Source: Virgibacillus sp. SK37 (GTDB lineage Bacteria; Bacillota; Bacilli; Bacillales; Amphibacillaceae). Taken from it: a DNA stretch of 64,000 nt. Below the pieces are notes generated by a model that saw only the letters and a program-made list of their open reading frames with translations, was not told the DNA's origin and made no database searches. This document shows positions 26,213 to 35,154 of the stretch, one piece after another. The stretch is taken from positions 2,022,213 through 2,086,212 of the forward strand of contig NZ_CP007161.1 of NCBI RefSeq assembly GCF_000725285.1, in the 5' to 3' direction. Position 1 is the stretch's first letter; each line of letters opens with the position of its first letter. The position numbers and the translations under genes are program-made.

Positions 26213-27139
26213 CTAATACTTTTCATTAAATAGATCCATACTTAAATATCTTTCTCCTGTATCAGGTGCTATACAAACAACGCGTTTCTCTTTTCCTAAC
26301 CTTTTTGCTATTTTAATTGCAGTAAATATAGCTGCTGCAGCAGATGGCCCCACAAAAACACCTTCTGTTCGGACTACTTTTTTAAACATACTAATTGCTT
26401 CTTCATCACTAATTTGAATAATTTCATCATATATATCCGTGTTTAAGATTTCTGGTATAAAACCTGGACTTGTGCCTACTAATTTATGGCTTCCAGCCTT
26501 ACCACCAGATAGAACGGGTGATCCTTTTGGTTCTGCTACAGCAATGTGCAAGTCAGGGATCATTTCTTTCAAAACTTCCCCTGTCCCAGTTACCGTTCCG
26601 CCTGTACCTGCTGTGCAAACAAATGCATCTAATTTGCCTTCAGTTTGTTCATATATTTCCACAGCTGTAGTAACGCGATGTACGTCTGGATTTGCTTTGT
26701 TCTCAAATTGTTGTGGAATGAAGCTACCGGGAATCTGTTCTTGCAGTTCTAAGGCTTTCTTTATCGCACCAGGCATTTTTTCTTTACTTGGTGTTAACAC
26801 AATTTTTGCTCCAAATGCACGCAAAATATTTCTTCTTTCTTCCGTACTATTGTCTGGCATTACCATAATTGCTTTGTAACCTTTTGCGGCTGCATTCATA
26901 GCAAGACCAATACCAGTATTACCGCTAGTAGGTTCAATAATTGTTGCTCCTGGCTTAAGCACTCCTTGTTTTTCAGCTACCTTTATCATGTTATAGGCAG
27001 CTCTATCCTTTACACTCTTGCTAGGGTTAAACATTTCTAATTTAACGTAAACCTCTGCTGCTTCTTCAGGAACAATCTTATTCAATTTTACGAGCGGAGT
27101 CTCGCCAATAAGTTCAGTTATATTATCTGCTACCTTCAC
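26213..27139 (-). CDS. cysK: Cysteine synthase (O-acetylserine sulfhydrylase family)
   Basis: 308 residues. A PLP enzyme that makes cysteine from O-acetylserine and sulfide. The PLP lysine is in NPSKSVKDRAA (about 43), substrate binding in EPTSGNTGIG, phosphate binding in TAGTGGTVTGTG. The usual SSG near the C-terminus reads VGPSAAAA, and GTSPGFIPEIL is present, so it may be the YtkP-like paralogue rather than the main CysK. The GTG at 27139 is chosen because AAGAAGG lies eight bases upstream; a GTG at 27148 overlaps that site. It is a single gene, between the two FAD-Rieske genes. Confidence 0.9.
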   Translation of the reverse strand: MKVADNITELIGETPLVKLNKIVPEEAAEVYVKLEMFNPSKSVKDRAAYNMIKVAEKQGVLKPGATIIEPTSGNTGIGLAMNAAAKGYKAIMVMPDNSTEERRNILRAFGAKIVLTPSKEKMPGAIKKALELQEQIPGSFIPQQFENKANPDVHRVTTAVEIYEQTEGKLDAFVCTAGTGGTVTGTGEVLKEMIPDLHIAVAEPKGSPVLSGGKAGSHKLVGTSPGFIPEILNTDIYDEIIQISDEEAISMFKKVVRTEGVFVGPSAAAAIFTAIKIAKRLGKEKRVVCIAPDTGERYLSMDLFNEKY

Positions 27140-27283
27140 GATAATCACCTTCTTTTTTCCTTATATCTTATGATAATAAATCCGAGTTATTTACTAAACT
27201 TAATTTTATCATTTTGGGACATAATGTTCAATTGTTGATACTTACGGTTTAGTAATTATACTTTACTACTAAAAAATAAAAGC

Positions 27284-27312
27284 GCATGATTTTAAATTAA
27301 TCGGTTAAAATA
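27284..27312 (+). promoter_or_regulatory. Candidate forespore (sigma-F-like) promoter for the Asn-rich gene
   Basis: GCATG at 27284-27288, 14 bases, then GGTTAAAATA at 27303-27312, which fits the pattern GGNNANANTR. The transcript would start about 57 bases before the ATG. This is a pattern match by eye only. Confidence 0.3.
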
Positions 27313-27374
27313 TATTTGTAAATGAATGCAAACTACATTTATTTATAAAAAATGTTTATAAAGGAGCGCTTACA

Positions 27375-27545
27375 ATGGAGAACAACCAACGTAACCAGAG
27401 AAGAAACAACAAAGATAATAATCAAAATGTTGACAATGTAGAGTTCGCAAATGAGTTCTTGGATGACAATAATTTTGATAACAATGACAATAATAACCGT
27501 AATAACCGTCGCAATAACAAAAATGATAACAATAACAATAAATAA
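27375..27545 (+). CDS. Asn-rich small protein, 56 residues
   Basis: A short frame with a good ribosome binding site (AAGGAG, nine bases before ATG) and its own terminator. Asn makes up close to half of the residues, with Asp, Arg and Lys providing most of the rest; there is no membrane helix or cysteine. The only non-repetitive part is NVEFANEFLDDNNF in the middle. EFAxE motifs occur in gamma-type and SspO-type small acid-soluble spore proteins, so a spore protein is possible. No homologue is claimed. Codons for Asn alternate between AAC and AAT, as expected for a selected coding repeat. Confidence 0.6.
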   Translation: MENNQRNQRRNNKDNNQNVDNVEFANEFLDDNNFDNNDNNNRNNRRNNKNDNNNNK

Positions 27546-27555
27546 TTAAATATAT

Positions 27556-27587
27556 AAAAAGGAACCTGTAGAATTAGGTTCCTTTTT
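27556..27587. terminator. Bidirectional terminator
   Basis: AAAAAGGAACCT and AGGTTCCTTTTT form a 12-base perfect stem; it lies between the Asn-rich gene (+) and FAD-Rieske copy 2 (-). Confidence 0.88.
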
Positions 27588-27626
27588 ATATAATTTTGGA
27601 TAGTACGCAATGCGTTTATCCTTCTC

Positions 27627-29135
27627 TTATTTATTAATTTTTTTCAAATCTTTTACAGCGGGGCCTTCTACAACTTCACCTGTAGCTGAAAATCTGGATC
27701 CATGACAAGGACAGTCCCATGTATGATCTCCATCATTCCAAGCAACGTCACAACCTAAGTGGGTACAAGACGTATCAAGCAAATGGAGATTTCCTTCATG
27801 GTCTCTATATGCTCCAACATCTTTTCCATCCATTTCTACAATGGAGCCTTCTCCTTTTTCAAGTTCTTTATAGGATTTTGCTTGACTAGCATCCTTATAT
27901 TGTTCAGTTGGATTTTTTTCTTCTGCTCCTTCTTCCTTAATGGCTGCCATATTCCTTTGTGGGGAGAATAACTCTTGATAAGGATTTTTCTTACCTAGAA
28001 TCAAATCAGCTATAACCTTAGCTCCCGTTACCGATGCTGCTAATCCCCATTTTGAAAATCCTGTTAGAGTGTACATATGCTTCAAATCCTGGTTTAATTT
28101 CCCTACAAACGGAATTCTATCGGAGGATATATAATCATGGGAGGACCAATGATTTACAACCTCTATGTCACCAAAATGTTTTTCTGCAAAACTTACTAAT
28201 TCATTGTAGCGTTCTTCCGAAGATTTGCCGTCTCCAGTTGGATGACTTTCTCCGCCAACAAGAATATAATTTTCTTTCTCATTATAAATCCCTCTCATTG
28301 TTCTCTTAGGTAGATCGGTGTTAATATACATTCCATCCGGAAACTCTTGATTAGACTTTATAGCTAGTGCGTAGGAGCTTTCCGCAGATAAGTTATTTGA
28401 ATAAAATTTCTCTTCTGTTTCATAAACAGGAAAATGTGTTGCTACAACAACTTCTTCAGCAGTTACAGTATAATTTGTGTCTGTTTTACAAATAACTTCT
28501 TTTCCTTCTTTTATATCCATGACTCTAGTGTTTTCAAAAACTTCCCCAGCATATTTCTTTATAAGTTCAACTATTGCCCGCAAGAATTTAACTGGATGAA
28601 ATTGAGCTTGATTTCGCATCATAATAGCAGCTTCTATGTCTAGATTTAGTGGAAGATTTTCAATAAACTCTCCCTCTATACCTAACTTTTCATAAGCCTT
28701 AGCTTCTTTTTGTATTGCCTCTCGATGCTTTGCTTTTTCTGTAAATACAAAAGCATCCTTTTCTTCCAATTCACAATTAACATTATTTTCTTCGACTAAT
28801 TCTTTTATCGTAGCAATTCCTTCCATATTTGCTTGATAATACATCTTAGCAGCTTCCTGCCCATATCGATTAATTAATTCATCATATATTAAATTATGCT
28901 GTGCTGTCAGTTTGGCAGTTGTATACCCCGTTGTTCCACTAAATAAGTCACGAGCTTCTAATAAGGCAACTTTTTTTCCTTCCTTTGCCAAATTATAAGC
29001 CGTTAGGGTACCAGCAATTCCACCACCAACGATTGCAATATCAACTTTTATATTTTCCTTTAATTGGTCATAGCTTTTAGCTTTGCCTGTTTCACGCCAG
29101 TAAGATACTACTTCTCTTTGTAATTTTGTACTCAA
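27627..29135 (-). CDS. FAD-dependent oxidoreductase with C-terminal Rieske domain (copy 2)
   Basis: 502 residues, paralogue of 24410-25942 with the same domain order. FAD site: VDIAIVGGGIAGTLTAYNLAKEG; shared features include TTGYTTAKLTAQHNLIYDELI and NQAQFHPVKFL. The Rieske centre is formed by CTHLGCDVAW and CPCHGSRFSATGEV near the C-terminus. Substrate unknown. The start is a TTG at 29135 after AGGAGG. The linker between the two domains is more acidic than in copy 1. The upstream region holds a cluster of palindromes (29270-29360) that may be operators. Confidence 0.9.
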   Translation of the reverse strand: MSTKLQREVVSYWRETGKAKSYDQLKENIKVDIAIVGGGIAGTLTAYNLAKEGKKVALLEARDLFSGTTGYTTAKLTAQHNLIYDELINRYGQEAAKMYYQANMEGIATIKELVEENNVNCELEEKDAFVFTEKAKHREAIQKEAKAYEKLGIEGEFIENLPLNLDIEAAIMMRNQAQFHPVKFLRAIVELIKKYAGEVFENTRVMDIKEGKEVICKTDTNYTVTAEEVVVATHFPVYETEEKFYSNNLSAESSYALAIKSNQEFPDGMYINTDLPKRTMRGIYNEKENYILVGGESHPTGDGKSSEERYNELVSFAEKHFGDIEVVNHWSSHDYISSDRIPFVGKLNQDLKHMYTLTGFSKWGLAASVTGAKVIADLILGKKNPYQELFSPQRNMAAIKEEGAEEKNPTEQYKDASQAKSYKELEKGEGSIVEMDGKDVGAYRDHEGNLHLLDTSCTHLGCDVAWNDGDHTWDCPCHGSRFSATGEVVEGPAVKDLKKINK

Positions 29136-29273
29136 TTTAATAGCCTCCTAAGTCTAAAAACTTCTTTTTAATTTAATAACCTAAAATCAACAGGACTAAA
29201 CGAATTTCAACAAACTTCATGTCTGCACATTGTCTTAACCAAAAAAAATTCTTTCATAACCCACTCTCAGACA

Positions 29274-29360
29274 GATACCCCTTTACCATTCCAATATACC
29301 CCAGGTATAAACATGTATACAGCTAGGGGTATATGTATATACATATACCCTTGGGTGGAT
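29274..29360. promoter_or_regulatory. Cluster of TACCCC/GGGGTA inverted repeats
   Basis: The 140-230 bases upstream of FAD-Rieske copy 2 hold GATACCCC (29274), ATATACCCC (29294), GGGGTATA (29326) and ATATACCC-TT-GGGT (29343). Bases 29327-29350 are a perfect 24-base palindrome, GGGTATATGTAT plus its complement. The half-sites resemble those reported for CsoR/CstR-type repressors. No such regulator gene is in the window. The rest of 29136-29419 shows nothing else. Confidence 0.4.
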
Positions 29361-29419
29361 TGCCTTTAATGCAAAGGTTTTTTTGCTAACTTATTACTCT
29401 TTAGAATGGGGTATATATA

Positions 29420-29453
29420 AAAACCTCCTGTGAACTAAGTTCACAGGAGGTTT
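29420..29453 (-). terminator. Terminator of the ypcP-dynA unit
   Basis: AAACCTCCTGTGAAC and GTTCACAGGAGGTTT form a 15-base stem with a three-base loop. On the minus strand it is followed by TTTAT, downstream of the ypcP stop. Confidence 0.85.
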
Positions 29454-29508
29454 ATTAGACTTCCAAATTATCTTTAATGAATTTAATGCAATGTCAGTTT
29501 AATTAATT

Positions 29509-30378
29509 TTATATTAACTTTGCCAGATTTTTAAATTCCAATTCACTAAATTTCTGTTCTATTTTATTTCTATCGTATTTCCAAAGTGCATCTTCTATTT
29601 CACAACGAATAGGTACATCACATTTGATTTCTGCCAGTTCTCTAGATAGATGGAGCATATCCAGGTTATCACTTATTTTGGCTCGTATTCCTTTTGGCAA
29701 TTGTTCTATATTAGCCAGTATAGCATCAATAGTTCCGTACTCTTTAATTAATTTTAAGGCAGTCTTTTCTCCGATCCCTTTTACCCCAGGGTAATTATCA
29801 GAGGAATCACCCATTAATCCTTTAAGATCAACGACTTGATTAGGATGTATTCCTTTTTTATCGTAAAAATTATCACTGTCAAAAGTTTCATAATTACCTT
29901 GGCCTTTCCGCATAATGGCAACTCGTATTCCCTCATCAACAAGTTGAAGAATATCTTGGTCTCCTGTAAGAATGGTTACCTGGTTTTCTTCTGAATAAGC
30001 TTTTGCCAAAGTACCGATGCAATCATCTGCTTCATAGTTAGTTATGCCGATATTAGGCATGTTAAATGCCTCTGTCACTTCTTTCACAAGATCAAACTGA
30101 GGAATTAATTCAACAGGTGGTTCTCCCCTATTTGCTTTATATTCATTGTAAAGTTCACTTCTAAAGGTTTTGCTTCCCATATCCCAACAACAAATAACGT
30201 GTGTAGGTTCAAACGTTTGTACCGCATCCAGAAAATATCTCATAAACTGATATACTCCATTTGTAGGTACACCTTTACTCGTCATCATAAAGTTTCCACG
30301 AAATGCAGTTGCAAAAAAACCACGGAACAGTAAAGCCATTCCATCAACTAATAATATGTTATTTTTGTTCATTTTCAT
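29509..30378 (-). CDS. 5'-3' exonuclease / flap endonuclease (YpcP-like)
   Basis: 289 residues, equal to the N-terminal exonuclease domain of DNA polymerase I. Metal-binding acidic residues are visible in LLVDGMALLFRGFFA, CCWDMG, YEADDCIGTLA, TGDQDILQLV and LMGDSSDNYPGVKGIGEKTA, the last being the helix-hairpin-helix. It should remove RNA primers and flaps. It overlaps the end of dynA by 20 bases; the dynA-ypcP neighbourhood is also found in B. subtilis. Two ATG codons (30378, 30372) are possible; the first is given. Confidence 0.94.
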   Translation of the reverse strand: MKMNKNNILLVDGMALLFRGFFATAFRGNFMMTSKGVPTNGVYQFMRYFLDAVQTFEPTHVICCWDMGSKTFRSELYNEYKANRGEPPVELIPQFDLVKEVTEAFNMPNIGITNYEADDCIGTLAKAYSEENQVTILTGDQDILQLVDEGIRVAIMRKGQGNYETFDSDNFYDKKGIHPNQVVDLKGLMGDSSDNYPGVKGIGEKTALKLIKEYGTIDAILANIEQLPKGIRAKISDNLDMLHLSRELAEIKCDVPIRCEIEDALWKYDRNKIEQKFSELEFKNLAKLI

Positions 30379-33300
30379 CCATCCTTACATCATGATTGGC
30401 TAAGGTTACTTTTAAAGTAGATAACTTTTGGTTGATGACTTCGATATTTACATCGGAAGACATCATTTCCAAATAACTATCTGTATGCTGATGAAGATGT
30501 TTTTTCATCTCCCGCTTTATTGTATTTACTAATTCATCCCATTGAGTTAAATAATCTTGGGTTATCAATGACTTATTCTCACTTAAATAGTTACTGATAA
30601 GGGGTTCTAATTGTTCATAGATTCTATCTTTCATCTTTTCTTTTTCATTCTGAGCAAAGAAAGTTTTCGTGTTTTTAAATTTTGATAAAATCTTATCAAA
30701 TTTCCCAAGATCAATAGACTTAAAAGCAACAGAAAATTCAGGAGTAGTCAAATCTGCAGCTTCATATTTAGGGAACGTTAATGTACCATCTATATCGTTA
30801 CTGGTTTTAATTAGATATTCATACATTTCTTCAGCCAAATTATTTCCCATTGCTTCCACACGCAAAGAAACCGCCCGCAATTCTTGAAGTAACTCATGGC
30901 CAACATAACCAATCAATTGCTCTAAACTTTTCCAAAGTTGTGGTTTGGCATCTTTACCAGATTCAGTAATTGTCGTTGGGTTAAATGATTCCTTAAATAG
31001 ATCATGAAACTGAATGGAAGTCCTTTCCAATACATAATGGAGTTGTTTATCAATTTTCTGGATAAGTTGGTCTTCTTGAATATGTGTATCTGTGTTGTCT
31101 ATTAATTGCGCAATTGTTTTCTGATTATCTTGCAGTTGTAATCTGAAATTTTCTTTTGATTGTTGATCCATATTAACAGACTCTTTGTAATGTGCCATAT
31201 TGGTATAAGCCCGCTTCATATCCCAAATAGCGGAATGAGCTGTTAATGCTGATAAATCTTGATGAATAAACTGGTTAAACTCATTCTCAAAAAATTGCAT
31301 GTCTTCGTTAAGTTGTGAGTTATTTTCTTTTTCTTTTAATGATAGTTTACTGGACACAGGATATAGTCTGGGAATCCTAATTCCAAGTTGGACTAATTGT
31401 TCTTTAACGTAGTTTGTTACCATATTGATTTCTGTTTGGTCTTCTGCAAGATCTGCTGCATTTACAATAAAGAACATCTTATCTAATTGAAAGGTGTCTT
31501 TTACCCTCCCTAGTTGTGTTAAAAAGTCTTTATCCGCTCGAGCCAATGCGTGATTATAGTATGTTACGTATAAGATTGCATCAGCATGTTTGATATAATC
31601 AAAAGCTACATTTGTATGACGAGCATTTACCGAATCTGCACCAGGAGTATCCACAAGTGTGACCCCCTGTCGTGTCAAGGAGCAATCATAATAAAGATCA
31701 ATCGATTCTATAAAACTCGCTTTTGCTTCATCGGACACATAGGCAGGAAACTCATGAATTGGAACAGTTAAATTGCCCCCAATATATTCTTTCATATCTT
31801 CATAACCTGTCAACATGGCGCGCAAATAGGATTGATACAAATTACCAAGCTGTGCATGTTGTTGTATATTTTCTTTTTTAATCCATTCCAATAATTCCTC
31901 AAGATTTCCTTCTTTAGAGGATACATTTTTGGTTATCAGTTTAACATCATTCTTTAATGTTTCCTCATCCTTAACTTTAATTACTACAGTGCCATGTGGG
32001 TAATTTTCAGAAACCGGGTTTATCCGATTTACCGTTGCTGTAGTTGGGTTAGGCGAAACTGGCAAAACCCTCTCGCCTAAGAGGGCATTAGCAAATGAAG
32101 ACTTCCCTGCACTAAATGCTCCAAATAAAGCTATCGTATAAGCCTGATTTTCCAGTTTTGCTTTCTTCCGTTTTAAATCTTCTACTATAGCTTGAAATCC
32201 TGGAGAATCATTAATTGTTTGAATTACTTTCTTCACATCATCTATAACTCTTTCTGTAGTCATCGATTTATGTTGTTTGTTTATTTGTTCGGATACAACT
32301 GCAGCCCTGTCAATCTTTCCTGCTGTATCATAGTCGTTGGATTTCTCCTCTGCCATTTTAATTGGAACTTCCAAATCTTCAGCTGCTTCATTTATATGTT
32401 CCCAGGTTGATTTTTCAACTTCATTTAACTTAAGTTGTTCTTCTAACTGGTCCACCTTTTCATACAAATTATTTCGCAAGCTCTCTACTCTTAATTGTTG
32501 TGAATGAGCTTTTTTTAGTTCAACCAGTTTTTCTTCGGTTTCCGCTATCTTTTGCTCGTTTGCAGATGCCTGTTGCTCTTTTATTTGTCCAATAAGATTG
32601 AGTGCCTCTTTTTTGTATCTGCTTTTTATTTCATTTGCTACTTCGTTGGTGTAGTTCAGCACATATTCACCATTAACTTTTGCACCAGGTTTTAGTTTTC
32701 CCAATATACTTTCGCTAGTTAAAGAGATCCCTAGTTTTTGAACTAACTGCTGTAATTTTGTGTTGGAAACCTTGTTTACCTTTAATAAATTAGTGAATTT
32801 TTCACGTAGTTTCCATTCAATCGCTGTTTCCATATTCTTCTGAAGAGCAGTAAGAAAATTTTCCATTCTATTCTCTCTAGCTTCATCTGTTTTTCGTTTA
32901 CTCGCTAGAAAACCAACTTTAAAATCTGGTTGCCGGGATTGTAAAAAAGATTCGGCAATATCTCTAAGTTCAGCTGGCATCAAATAAGCATTTTTTAATG
33001 TTTGATTCAATTCTTCGATAAATTGCTCTTCTATCTCAGCAGGCTCCCTCAAAAGGGCAGAAAGCTGATTATTGAATTCCTCTATAGTGGATGTGTCCGT
33101 TAACGAGTTAGCCTGTTCATCAGATAATTCGATTTCCATTTCTTCATATTTTGCTTCAAGAAACCGCTTATGTTCTGTCATTACCTGCCAAACAGAAGCC
33201 TCAATGGTATATAAATCGTTACGTTTTTTATTTAAAAAGGTAAACAGTTTATTCTTTATAGCCTCAAATTGATTATGAGTTGCATTTGTATCTGTTAACG

Positions 33301-34024
33301 AGGAAAAAAAGATTTGTTCTGGATAAACGTTCCATTGCTTAAATGTTTGCTCAATACTTTGTTGAAAAGCTTTAAATGTCAACTCTTGTTCATCGTGTTT
33401 GTCGATTTGGTTAACTATAACGTAATAAGGTATAGACTTATCCTGTAATCCTTTTAAGAATTCCAAGTTCACTTCTGATTGTACATGATTATAATCCATT
33501 ACATAAAAAACAATATCAACCAAATGTAAAGAGCCTTCTGTCATGATTCGATCAGCATCATCAGCGGCATCTATACCTGGCGTGTCAATGATATAGCATC
33601 CCTTGGGAATAATCTTTTGGGACGTGCTAATATCAATTTGTTTAATAGCATTCTTATCCTTGGAGTAAGCTTTAATACGATCGATATCGTAAGGCTCTGT
33701 AAACTGTATCGGTTGCTCATCACGAAAATAAACCCTTGCATAACCGCCCCCTGATGTTATCCTTACAATATTGGCACTTGTTGGTATGGGACTCTTAGGT
33801 AATATATCATTCTCGAGAAGCGCGTTAATCATAGAGGATTTCCCTGCAGAAAAATGTCCTGCAAAGCTAATTATGACCTCTTCTTTTTGTTGTTTTTTAT
33901 ATAAATCTAAGATTTTTTTAGCATTTTTCTCATCTTCATTATTTATTATTAATCGGTATAAAGCTGCCAAATGATGAAGCTTTATCTCTGTATCTATTTT
34001 TTCTTTTAAAAACACAACATTCAT
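30359..34024 (-). CDS. dynA: Bacterial dynamin-like protein with two GTPase units
   Basis: 1221 residues. Two dynamin GTPase-stalk units are joined head to tail: first P-loop GHFSAGKSSMINALL near residue 54 with DTPGIDAADD and NQIDKHD, second P-loop GAFSAGKSSFANALLG near 640 with DTPGADSVN and NAADLAED. Long coiled-coil segments follow each. DynA of B. subtilis has the same double form; it tethers and fuses membranes and helps cells survive membrane damage and phage attack. ATG at 34024 follows GAGGAAGG. It overlaps the exonuclease gene downstream. Confidence 0.96.
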   Translation of the reverse strand: MNVVFLKEKIDTEIKLHHLAALYRLIINNEDEKNAKKILDLYKKQQKEEVIISFAGHFSAGKSSMINALLENDILPKSPIPTSANIVRITSGGGYARVYFRDEQPIQFTEPYDIDRIKAYSKDKNAIKQIDISTSQKIIPKGCYIIDTPGIDAADDADRIMTEGSLHLVDIVFYVMDYNHVQSEVNLEFLKGLQDKSIPYYVIVNQIDKHDEQELTFKAFQQSIEQTFKQWNVYPEQIFFSSLTDTNATHNQFEAIKNKLFTFLNKKRNDLYTIEASVWQVMTEHKRFLEAKYEEMEIELSDEQANSLTDTSTIEEFNNQLSALLREPAEIEEQFIEELNQTLKNAYLMPAELRDIAESFLQSRQPDFKVGFLASKRKTDEARENRMENFLTALQKNMETAIEWKLREKFTNLLKVNKVSNTKLQQLVQKLGISLTSESILGKLKPGAKVNGEYVLNYTNEVANEIKSRYKKEALNLIGQIKEQQASANEQKIAETEEKLVELKKAHSQQLRVESLRNNLYEKVDQLEEQLKLNEVEKSTWEHINEAAEDLEVPIKMAEEKSNDYDTAGKIDRAAVVSEQINKQHKSMTTERVIDDVKKVIQTINDSPGFQAIVEDLKRKKAKLENQAYTIALFGAFSAGKSSFANALLGERVLPVSPNPTTATVNRINPVSENYPHGTVVIKVKDEETLKNDVKLITKNVSSKEGNLEELLEWIKKENIQQHAQLGNLYQSYLRAMLTGYEDMKEYIGGNLTVPIHEFPAYVSDEAKASFIESIDLYYDCSLTRQGVTLVDTPGADSVNARHTNVAFDYIKHADAILYVTYYNHALARADKDFLTQLGRVKDTFQLDKMFFIVNAADLAEDQTEINMVTNYVKEQLVQLGIRIPRLYPVSSKLSLKEKENNSQLNEDMQFFENEFNQFIHQDLSALTAHSAIWDMKRAYTNMAHYKESVNMDQQSKENFRLQLQDNQKTIAQLIDNTDTHIQEDQLIQKIDKQLHYVLERTSIQFHDLFKESFNPTTITESGKDAKPQLWKSLEQLIGYVGHELLQELRAVSLRVEAMGNNLAEEMYEYLIKTSNDIDGTLTFPKYEAADLTTPEFSVAFKSIDLGKFDKILSKFKNTKTFFAQNEKEKMKDRIYEQLEPLISNYLSENKSLITQDYLTQWDELVNTIKREMKKHLHQHTDSYLEMMSSDVNIEVINQKLSTLKVTLANHDVRMDENEQK

Positions 34025-34260
34025 GTCCCTTCCTCTGTATCATCTAGCGTCTATTATACGGAATAAATAACAGTTTTGCTACCTCGTTTGACGAAAAGCC
34101 AATATGTACATGTAGTGTTTAGGTCTGTTAAAGAATTAAATTTAAGTTCTTTTATCAGAGAAGCAAGTGACTTACATAGAAGATAAGTTTATATACCTGA
34201 GAAAGGGAGCTAATCGCCTCCATCGAATTTATATGCACCTGCAGGTAAATGGAGGCATTT

Positions 34261-34287
34261 AAAAAACCAGCCGCAATACAGCTGGTT
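34261..34287 (-). terminator. Terminator of the flavin reductase gene
   Basis: AACCAGC and GCTGGTT form a seven-base stem with a nine-base loop; on the minus strand it is followed by six T. A second hairpin, GCCTCCAT/ATGGAGGC (34215-34254), lies next to it without a T-run. Confidence 0.7.
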
Positions 34288-34300
34288 AAGGGGAATGAGT

Positions 34301-34768
34301 TTAAGCATCCTTATCAAGATTACGATACTGTCCTCCATAAAAGAGAATTGGATTTCCTTCTTTCTTATCTATTTCTGTAACCTCCGCAATAAAGATCATA
34401 TGATCACCTGCGAGAGCTTTTTCTTTTATCTGGCAAGACAAAGTTGCAATGGAATCTTTGATGACAGGCACACCATCTTGTTGAGAGAATTTGATTTCTC
34501 TATCTTTCTCCATCTGCTTTGCAAATATCATAGATAATTCTTTTTGTTCCTCTGATAATATACTCAAACCAAACTGTTCTGTTTCTTGTAAAATAGTATA
34601 CATACTTGCCTTTTCATCAATCGATATTGCAATTAGTTTAGGATCTAATGAGACAGACATAAAAGCATTAACAGTCATTGCCTTAACTTCATTATCAAAA
34701 TCGGTTGCCACCACTGTAATACCAGTTGCAAACTTTCCCATTACATCACGAAATGTACGACTATCCAT
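34301..34768 (-). CDS. Flavin reductase-like protein
   Basis: 155 residues, a flavin reductase-like domain over the whole length. Typical parts: FRDVMGKFATGITVVAT (opening), VNAFMSVSLDPKLIAISI (flavin binding), and the late GDHMIFIAEV. Such proteins reduce FMN or FAD with NAD(P)H and feed reduced flavin to a monooxygenase; no monooxygenase gene is adjacent. The ATG follows GTGGGG. The gene stands alone between dynA and the acyl-CoA operon. Confidence 0.9.
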   Translation of the reverse strand: MDSRTFRDVMGKFATGITVVATDFDNEVKAMTVNAFMSVSLDPKLIAISIDEKASMYTILQETEQFGLSILSEEQKELSMIFAKQMEKDREIKFSQQDGVPVIKDSIATLSCQIKEKALAGDHMIFIAEVTEIDKKEGNPILFYGGQYRNLDKDA

Positions 34769-35154
34769 AATAATTCCCCACTTTCCTATTTATTGCTTAT
34801 AATTCAGCGTATCATTATTCAAGCAAAAACTGAATAAAACTGCCTCCTAATTTACATAATATAATTATAGTAAATAAACAATTTAACGCAAACAAATGTT
34901 CTTATATAGTAAAAACCGAACATTATTCGAAATTTGTGTAGAAATATTTCGAACTAGTTCGGCTTTATGGGTTATATTATCTAATTTACTACAATTTGTG
35001 AAAAATATTTTCGTATGCGGAGGAATCACTCTTCATTTACGTTTACCTTAATAATTATTCTATGCATTACTTCTAGCTATTGATTACCTTTACAAGCAAA
35101 TCTTTTAGTTAAACTGTTTTTTGCAATTATATTATTAAAATAAAACGCTTAATC
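34769..35154. other. 386-base gap between flavin reductase and acyl-CoA operon
   Basis: A/T-rich, no open frame with a ribosome binding site. The only clear structure is the hairpin at 34911-34966, listed separately. The flavin reductase promoter must lie here but I see no strong match. Confidence 0.6.
34911..34966 (-). terminator. Hairpin terminator of the acyl-CoA operon
   Basis: On the minus strand AAAGCCGAACTAGTTCGAAAT pairs with most of ATTTCGAATAATGTTCGGTTTTT, ending in a T-run, about 190 bases after the last stop codon. It shares sequence and flank with the hairpin at 42808-42864. Confidence 0.6.

Noticed and set aside
26439-26879. 146-codon frame antisense to cysK
   Set aside because: Lies fully within a recognised gene, with no start signal or family resemblance.
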